A DNA stretch of 64,000 bases from Christensenellaceae bacterium (GTDB taxonomy: Bacteria > Bacillota > Clostridia > Christensenellales > UBA1242), in contig JAISKJ010000003.1 in assembly GCA_031260975.1 (NCBI GenBank), positions 1 through 64,000 on the forward strand, in the 5' to 3' direction. The number at the start of each line of letters is the position of its first letter. Position 1 is the stretch's first letter. Below the pieces are notes generated by a model. It was not told where the DNA came from and searched no databases. It was given only the letters and a program-made list of their open reading frames with translations. Positions 60,401 to 64,000 of the stretch are shown here, in pieces. A program made the position numbers and the translations under genes.

Positions 60401-61123
60401 GGCTTCTATGCCGGCGGACTTGCGGGTATGTCTTATGGTAATATTGAGACTTCATATGTAGGTAGCACAAGCAACATAACCACAATCAAAGGCTTCTATG
60501 CCGGAGGTGTTGCCGGAGCAATCCTCGGAAACTATCAGATAGACAGCTCCGGAGTGGTTACTAAAAGATATGGCGGACAGGTATCGACAGTATATGCTCA
60601 TGTTGAGCTTATAGCCGAGCTTTCTAAGACAGACGCTGCCGGTCAGGCAACGGTAGGCATAAATGACGGCTCTATGTTCCAAAACGGAATTGTTTGGGAA
60701 AACATAAAGAACCTCAACAAAGGAATTGCTGCTGGAATTTCTCCGTTCATAATGGGTGAAGCAAAAGTAAGCCAAGGGTATACAGTTGCATCGTTCAACT
60801 CGGGCGACAATGCAGGATACAGATTCCAGACAACCTTCAGTCAGTGTGCAGGAGACCTTACACTTCGAAGATATTGGACAGCCGGCACAATGGACAGAGT
60901 TATATATGTAAACGAACAAAGCGTAACCTTCCAGACTCCGCCTCAGTCAACTGAGCCTGGAATAAAGAAGACAGCCGCACAGCTTAAGACTGACTTCGGT
61001 ACATTCGGCTGGACAGCTTCACATTGGGCAGCAGGTGCTGCAGGTGAATATCCGGTTATTAACGGACTTAACAATATCCTAAAAAATATCGTTAAAGTCG
61101 GAACCAACCCGATACTGGTATAA
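57482..61123 (+). CDS. N-terminally anchored GLUG-repeat surface protein (1213 aa)
   Basis: A basic start and membrane helix (residues 4-24) are followed by an Ig-like part (about 30-110). Two large blocks of GLUG-type repeats then follow, with phrases such as GGIVGRN, GGVTGRN, GGIVGLN, GGVAGYN, GGIAGKN and GGLAGMS alternating with NSYAS-like segments. Each block opens with an 'I(S)xAxDLxx' phrase (YIISNEADLLRV; YQISDAQDLYNK). A Pro/Glu linker near residue 555 (GGGEIEPPEPPAF) joins the halves. GLUG repeats form beta-solenoids, usually adhesins or proteases. No LPXTG signal or protease motif is seen. It probably forms an envelope adhesin. Confidence 0.82.
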   Translation: MKKFLIFLAVCVALAAVGFSIYYFTKDNEVIRLNYTTIPVNKGATIEAKGLLEIENPSRYTTISYGSNDSGILEYNSANGLFLAKAGGKTNIVIETRNNRYKRMTIEVVVRDGTEEFPYIISNEADLLRVGNSADFTLDKHYKVDTNNTAKEIVLTAKWIPIGIDKETGTETEFTGVFDGNGHKISYVNVSAYTHDEIIAVCKKVDTGTAGPTDVIEYSDGTFDYVSTNASNAMREYNNLLATKIKNAGFMYALGETAVVHDLILDRVTLFGDFDKAGGVASQSAGKIISVEVRGGKLDGSIATGGFIDSIRTTAYIGGIVGRNVGSSQGSMAIIDRCAAIIAIGHIADQVVGGVTGRNEMGLVTESYFRGVLSQDTVTKTFGGIIGENYGYTNALGTKVYYANARDSFALIYIVSTSSTFGSHDTSKIAGAIGKNVADTTKSNNIFGLHFALVYVTDGGDPLNSILVGGFKIGLDTIKEATGAQPDVDAGNGGFNNASEMSNQTKYISRSTRNGWNFVEVWQLDSGNSNLTFPVLRKGAIGSNFDKDPNEGGGEIEPPEPPAFNYQISDAQDLYNKLSAPAGTLHDGQGPDEVYTIIADLNLSTINSNNGWTVIAQTFTGGLYGAVPVLGGTTRAAVLTGLNIKKTVPDVGVGMFRESNGGVFSNLVIDGVTITGVSDSSYISRVGVLAGKASGTDVISVEIKNVILSIEGYAFGTMFGETTGGEIKNSKVSNIDGSIGNQIYNYAGGIVGLNGDKNAEKQGAVINNVIIESVKLVAYRLGGVAGYNYRQTISNADVSGLVLLQYKDGAIIAGDPNRFIGIISENQGLDFYNVFVGGIVGQNYGMDAKILNSYASSNIQVSTFTSTINREVYIIIGGIAGKNEKGTIQDVYVYSTLIETHGNSDARIGGIVGEHDGIVHNALVNNDVNIKSSTTYDKTGHRSLAGGIAGITWGDTLKTGLIRNSAVYAANITGFYAGGLAGMSYGNIETSYVGSTSNITTIKGFYAGGVAGAILGNYQIDSSGVVTKRYGGQVSTVYAHVELIAELSKTDAAGQATVGINDGSMFQNGIVWENIKNLNKGIAAGISPFIMGEAKVSQGYTVASFNSGDNAGYRFQTTFSQCAGDLTLRRYWTAGTMDRVIYVNEQSVTFQTPPQSTEPGIKKTAAQLKTDFGTFGWTASHWAAGAAGEYPVINGLNNILKNIVKVGTNPILV

Positions 61124-61128
61124 ATAAT

Positions 61129-61161
61129 AAAAAACACTTCAACTTGGTTGAGGTGTTTTTT
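61129..61161 (+). terminator. Rho-independent terminator
   Basis: Stem AAAAAACACTTCAAC/GTTGAGGTGTTTTTT with loop TTG and a T run, 5 bases after the surface-protein stop. Confidence 0.9.
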
Positions 61162-61243
61162 TTGTTATTGCTTTTGTCAAAGCTTTCTCACAATGACGGC
61201 AGTGATTAGTTTTGTAACTATCTAAAGAATTTTGCTTTAAAAC

Positions 61244-61271
61244 AAAAACTGCCAAATTGTTGGCAGTTTTT
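61244..61271. terminator. Terminator of spoVG (minus strand), bidirectional form
   Basis: 12-bp stem AAAAACTGCCAA/TTGGCAGTTTTT with a 4-base loop and A/T runs on both sides, 7 bases past the spoVG stop. Confidence 0.85.
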
Positions 61272-61278
61272 TTATTGT

Positions 61279-61554
61279 TTATTCGTTGTCCGCATTTTTA
61301 AGAGCAACTTCAAATTCATTTAGAATTGCAGTTCTAATTTCTTCTCTTGTCTCAGTGTTCAGCGGGTGAACAATGTCTTTGTATTCGCCGTCCGGAGTCT
61401 TTCTGCTAGGCATAGCAATAAAGTACCCCTGGCTTCCTTCGATGACTTTAATGTCATGAACTACAAAGCATTCGTCAATAGTGATAGATGCAACTGCCTT
61501 AAGCTTGCTGTCATCTTTTTTCACTACTCTTACACGCACATCAGAAATTTTCAA
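61279..61554 (-). CDS. spoVG: SpoVG, RNA/DNA-binding sporulation and division regulator
   Basis: 91 residues with the SpoVG pattern: [26 protein letters not shown] and [17 protein letters not shown]. The start is a TTG, fixed by AAGGTAA upstream; the nearby ATG is out of frame. SpoVG is a small nucleic-acid-binding dimer that delays asymmetric septation and regulates many envelope genes in Firmicutes. With dpaAB it supports a sporulating lineage, although spoVG also occurs in non-sporulators. Monocistronic, with its own terminator. Confidence 0.95.
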   Translation of the reverse strand: MKISDVRVRVVKKDDSKLKAVASITIDECFVVHDIKVIEGSQGYFIAMPSRKTPDGEYKDIVHPLNTETREEIRTAILNEFEVALKNADNE

Positions 61555-61780
61555 GTCTCATTTACCTTCCTTTTTGAAAATTACTATTTGTGGCCGCCGA
61601 AATTTGAAGTATCTCTTTTCCGCATCCTCATAGTTAGATATATTTTATTACATTTTAAACTTTTTAGCAACCGTTTTTTGTTATATTTTTCCAATTTGGG
61701 CTAAAGGCAGGAGTTTTTGAGATGAAAATCGCTTAAAAATAGGTACATAAGTGAAATGAATAGCATTTTGGGGTAGTATT

Positions 61781-61789
61781 TGCTATAAT
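61781..61789 (+). promoter_or_regulatory. Extended -10 promoter for the methyltransferase gene
   Basis: TGCTATAAT with TATAAT at 61784-61789. The ATG follows 6 bases later, giving a leaderless mRNA. The -35 is weak, as is common with extended -10 promoters. Confidence 0.65.
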
Positions 61790-61795
61790 ATTAGC

Positions 61796-62617
61796 ATGAA
61801 AAAAGTAGAAAATAAAAATTATGAAAGTGTAATTCCGACGGCAACAACCACACTGTATCCCTTAATGTTTACGGATATTCCTTTTGCCAGGGAGACTTTT
61901 GAATTTTTACAAAGCAAACAAAAAGTGGAATATTTGCCGGATAAAATCTTGGCAGTTGAGTTGGAGGCCAGACATAAGTTGATTGACAAATTGCTTATCA
62001 AGGAAAACATAACTCAGGTGCTTGAACTTGCCAGCGGTTTTTCATCGCGCGGAATTGAATTTTGCAAGAATGAAAAAGCAAAATATATTGAGATTGATTT
62101 GCCACAGGTTATAACACTTAGAAAAGAATGTTTTAAAAACTTTTTGCCTGAAAATTTAAAAATATTGAATGGTAATGCTTTAAATAATTATAATTTTTGT
62201 GAAAAATATTTTGCTAAAAATCAAAAAGTCGCCATAATACATCAGGGGCTCTTGAGATATCTCACATTTGAAGAAAAGGCCATTATTGCTGAAAATGTTA
62301 AGAATATTCTACAAAAGTTTGGGGGAGTTTGGATAACTTGTGATTTTACGCCTGCAAAGTTTATTCAAAGCCAGAACCAAAACTTAAAAGGGCTTAACGA
62401 GGGATTGAGTGCGCTGACCGATAGAAACAATCTGCCGCGCTTTAAGAACTTGGAGCACGTGAAGGAATGGCTTGGTGAGAGGGGTTTTTATGTTGAGGTT
62501 CATGAATTTGCCGAAGCTGAGCCGCTTTTGACTTCACCTCAAATTTTAAATATTACAAAACAAAAGACAAAAAAATTATTAGAGCACGCAATAGTGTGTG
62601 TGATTAGATTAAAATAG
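61796..62617 (+). CDS. Class I SAM-dependent O-methyltransferase, LCM-like
   Basis: 273 residues. The AdoMet-binding region VLELASGFSSRGIEF (motif I) is followed by YIEIDLPQV (acidic residue after strand 2) and IIHQGLLRYL. The N-terminal ARHKLIDKL segment resembles leucine carboxyl methyltransferase/PPM-family enzymes (PF04072-like), which methylate carboxyl or hydroxyl groups of small molecules or proteins. No ribosome site is present; the -10 box lies 6 bases before the ATG. Substrate unknown. Its function is not linked to neighbouring spoVG or murC in any known system. Confidence 0.8.
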   Translation: MKKVENKNYESVIPTATTTLYPLMFTDIPFARETFEFLQSKQKVEYLPDKILAVELEARHKLIDKLLIKENITQVLELASGFSSRGIEFCKNEKAKYIEIDLPQVITLRKECFKNFLPENLKILNGNALNNYNFCEKYFAKNQKVAIIHQGLLRYLTFEEKAIIAENVKNILQKFGGVWITCDFTPAKFIQSQNQNLKGLNEGLSALTDRNNLPRFKNLEHVKEWLGERGFYVEVHEFAEAEPLLTSPQILNITKQKTKKLLEHAIVCVIRLK

Positions 62618-62680
62618 TAAAAGAAGTGCTTGGGTGATTCTTTTTCTCACTTTTTGGGCATTTGCCTCATATAAAATAGT

Positions 62681-64000
62681 ATGATAGCAAAGGATAAAAA
62701 AAATAAAGTACTGTTTTTTGTCGGCATCGGCGGGGTGAGTATGAGTGCTCTGGCGGGGCTTGCGATGCGTGAGGGCTGCGCGGTTTTTGGCAGCGACATA
62801 ACAAGAAATCAATTTTGCGCTGAGCTTGAAAAGCTTGGTGTCAGAATATTTTATGGGCACAGCAAAAATAATTTGAAAGTCAACCCAGATATGGTGATTT
62901 ATAGTGCCGCCATAAAAGAAGATAATATAGAGCTAAAAACCGCCAGAGAGAGTGGTATTCTCACGATTGCACGCTCACGGTTTTTGGGGGAGATTTCAAA
63001 AAATTATCAGAAAGTGATTGCTGTCAGCGGCATGCACGGCAAAACCACAACCACCGCTATGATAGCGGCAATTTTAATGAAGTTTGACACTCCGACGGTA
63101 CATATCGGAGGGGATTTCGGAGCTCTGGGCGGAAACCTCAAAATAGGCGACAAACAATATTTTGTTACCGAAGCGTGCGAATATGCTGACAGTTTTTTGG
63201 CTTTGTACCCTACACATGCGGTGATTACCAATATTGAAAAAGAGCATATGGATTACTTCAGGTCGTTATCCCACATAAAAAAATCCTTCAGTACATTTGC
63301 AAATAAGGCAGGGGTTTGTTATATTAATCACAAATATTCAGATTTGATTATATCCGGCAACAAAAAAACCTTTGGTATAGACTGCGGTGACTTAATGGCA
63401 AGGAATGTAAAACAAAACCAAGGGCGCTATAGTTTTGGTGTTTTTAAAGGCAACCAAAATCTTGGGCAAATACATTTGAGGTGTGCCGGCAGGTATAATG
63501 TGCTGAACGCTCTTGCGGCAAGCTTTGTGTGTTTGGATTTGGGTGTGCCGATGAGCATAATTTCAAAAGCACTGTTTGAGTTTGAAAACGTTAAACGCCG
63601 ATTTGAGAAAGTGGGTGAGGCCGTGGGAAATATAATTATCCATGATTATGCCCATCACCCCACGGAGATAAAAAACGCAATAAAGACAACCAAAGAAACA
63701 TATAATTTGCCCATCATATGCGTGTTTCAGCCGCATACCTACAGCCGCACCAAAACATTGTTTAAGAGTTTTTTAAAATGCTTTGATGAGGTTCAGGATT
63801 TATATATTATAGATACATATTCCGCACGCGAGCAATATGATTATGAGGGCAGTGCCGAAAAACTGTGTCTTTCACTGAAACGAACTGTAAATTGTTATAA
63901 AATTTACGGCCCGTTTATTATGGATAAATTTGACAGTAAAAAAATATTGAAAAAATATAGCGGCTGCGTAGTTTTGTTTTTGGGTGCAGGGGATATTGAA
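62681..64000 (+). CDS. murC: UDP-N-acetylmuramate--L-alanine ligase (3' end outside window)
   Basis: The frame is open from ATG at 62681 through the last base (440 codons), so the gene continues beyond the window. The N-terminus has the nucleotide-binding GIGGVSMSALAG (MurC-type). Then come the ATP-binding P-loop GMHGKTTTT, the metal/substrate segment TEACEYADSFL, the NIEKEHMDYF segment and HDYAHHPTEI. It adds L-Ala to UDP-MurNAc, the first peptide step of peptidoglycan. An in-frame ATG with no Shine-Dalgarno lies 5 bases after a TATAAA box, so translation is probably leaderless. Confidence 0.93.
   Translation, partial: MIAKDKKNKVLFFVGIGGVSMSALAGLAMREGCAVFGSDITRNQFCAELEKLGVRIFYGHSKNNLKVNPDMVIYSAAIKEDNIELKTARESGILTIARSRFLGEISKNYQKVIAVSGMHGKTTTTAMIAAILMKFDTPTVHIGGDFGALGGNLKIGDKQYFVTEACEYADSFLALYPTHAVITNIEKEHMDYFRSLSHIKKSFSTFANKAGVCYINHKYSDLIISGNKKTFGIDCGDLMARNVKQNQGRYSFGVFKGNQNLGQIHLRCAGRYNVLNALAASFVCLDLGVPMSIISKALFEFENVKRRFEKVGEAVGNIIIHDYAHHPTEIKNAIKTTKETYNLPIICVFQPHTYSRTKTLFKSFLKCFDEVQDLYIIDTYSAREQYDYEGSAEKLCLSLKRTVNCYKIYGPFIMDKFDSKKILKKYSGCVVLFLGAGDIE

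Noticed and set aside
1-64000. CRISPR array, tRNA or rRNA genes, intact insertion sequence
   Set aside because: No regularly spaced repeats, cloverleaf with CCA/T-arm, rRNA core sequence or transposase was recognised by reading. tRNAscan-SE and Infernal would be decisive.

Overview
The window comes from an AT-rich, Gram-positive, Clostridia-like (Firmicutes) chromosome, most likely an uncultured spore-former. The evidence is dipicolinate synthase (dpaA/dpaB), SpoVG, GatCAB with an archaeal-type AspRS, clean TTGACA-N17-TATAAT promoters, strong AGGAGG ribosome sites and many rho-independent terminators. No rRNA, tRNA, CRISPR array, intact insertion sequence or prophage was recognised. Species-level placement cannot be made from the sequence alone.

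Layout. 1-10.8 kb holds small enzymes: a zinc-ribbon protein, a GNAT acetyltransferase, an alpha/beta hydrolase, a peptide-deformylase relative lacking metal ligands, a MacB-like ABC transporter, a HAD protein lacking its nucleophile, cardiolipin synthase, an elongated adenylate-kinase homologue and a 5'-nucleotidase-like HAD phosphatase. 11.0-15.5 kb is the operon dpaA-dpaB-asd-dapA-lysC, which links aspartate/lysine synthesis to spore dipicolinate. It is followed by asnB and a 1275-residue DUF4011-helicase-nuclease that resembles stand-alone phage-defence proteins. 21.6-32.6 kb is one giant MBG/Ig-repeat surface protein on the minus strand, followed by an unlisted 32-residue membrane peptide. 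Then come tex, a three-gene restriction-modification cassette (two amino-methyltransferases and a putative endonuclease), an SDR, pncC/cinA and metG.

43.8-48.4 kb is aspS-gatC-gatA-gatB. This four-gene operon makes Asp-tRNA(Asn) and converts it to Asn-tRNA(Asn) (and Glu-tRNA(Gln) to Gln-tRNA(Gln)). Its leader encodes a 14-codon peptide with the run Asn-Asn-Gly-Asn-Asn, followed by mutually exclusive hairpins and a terminator. This looks like classical ribosome-stalling attenuation controlled by Asn-tRNA charging and is the most interesting signal in the window.

48.5-61.1 kb carries three more N-terminally anchored exported proteins: a 1820-residue repeat protein with a 324-residue partner, and a 1213-residue GLUG-type protein. 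Smaller membrane and lipid genes lie among them. spoVG, an LCM-type methyltransferase and the first 440 codons of murC close the window. A recurring theme is promoters whose -10 box lies only 5-8 bases before the start codon, implying leaderless mRNAs for several genes, including the attenuator peptide.
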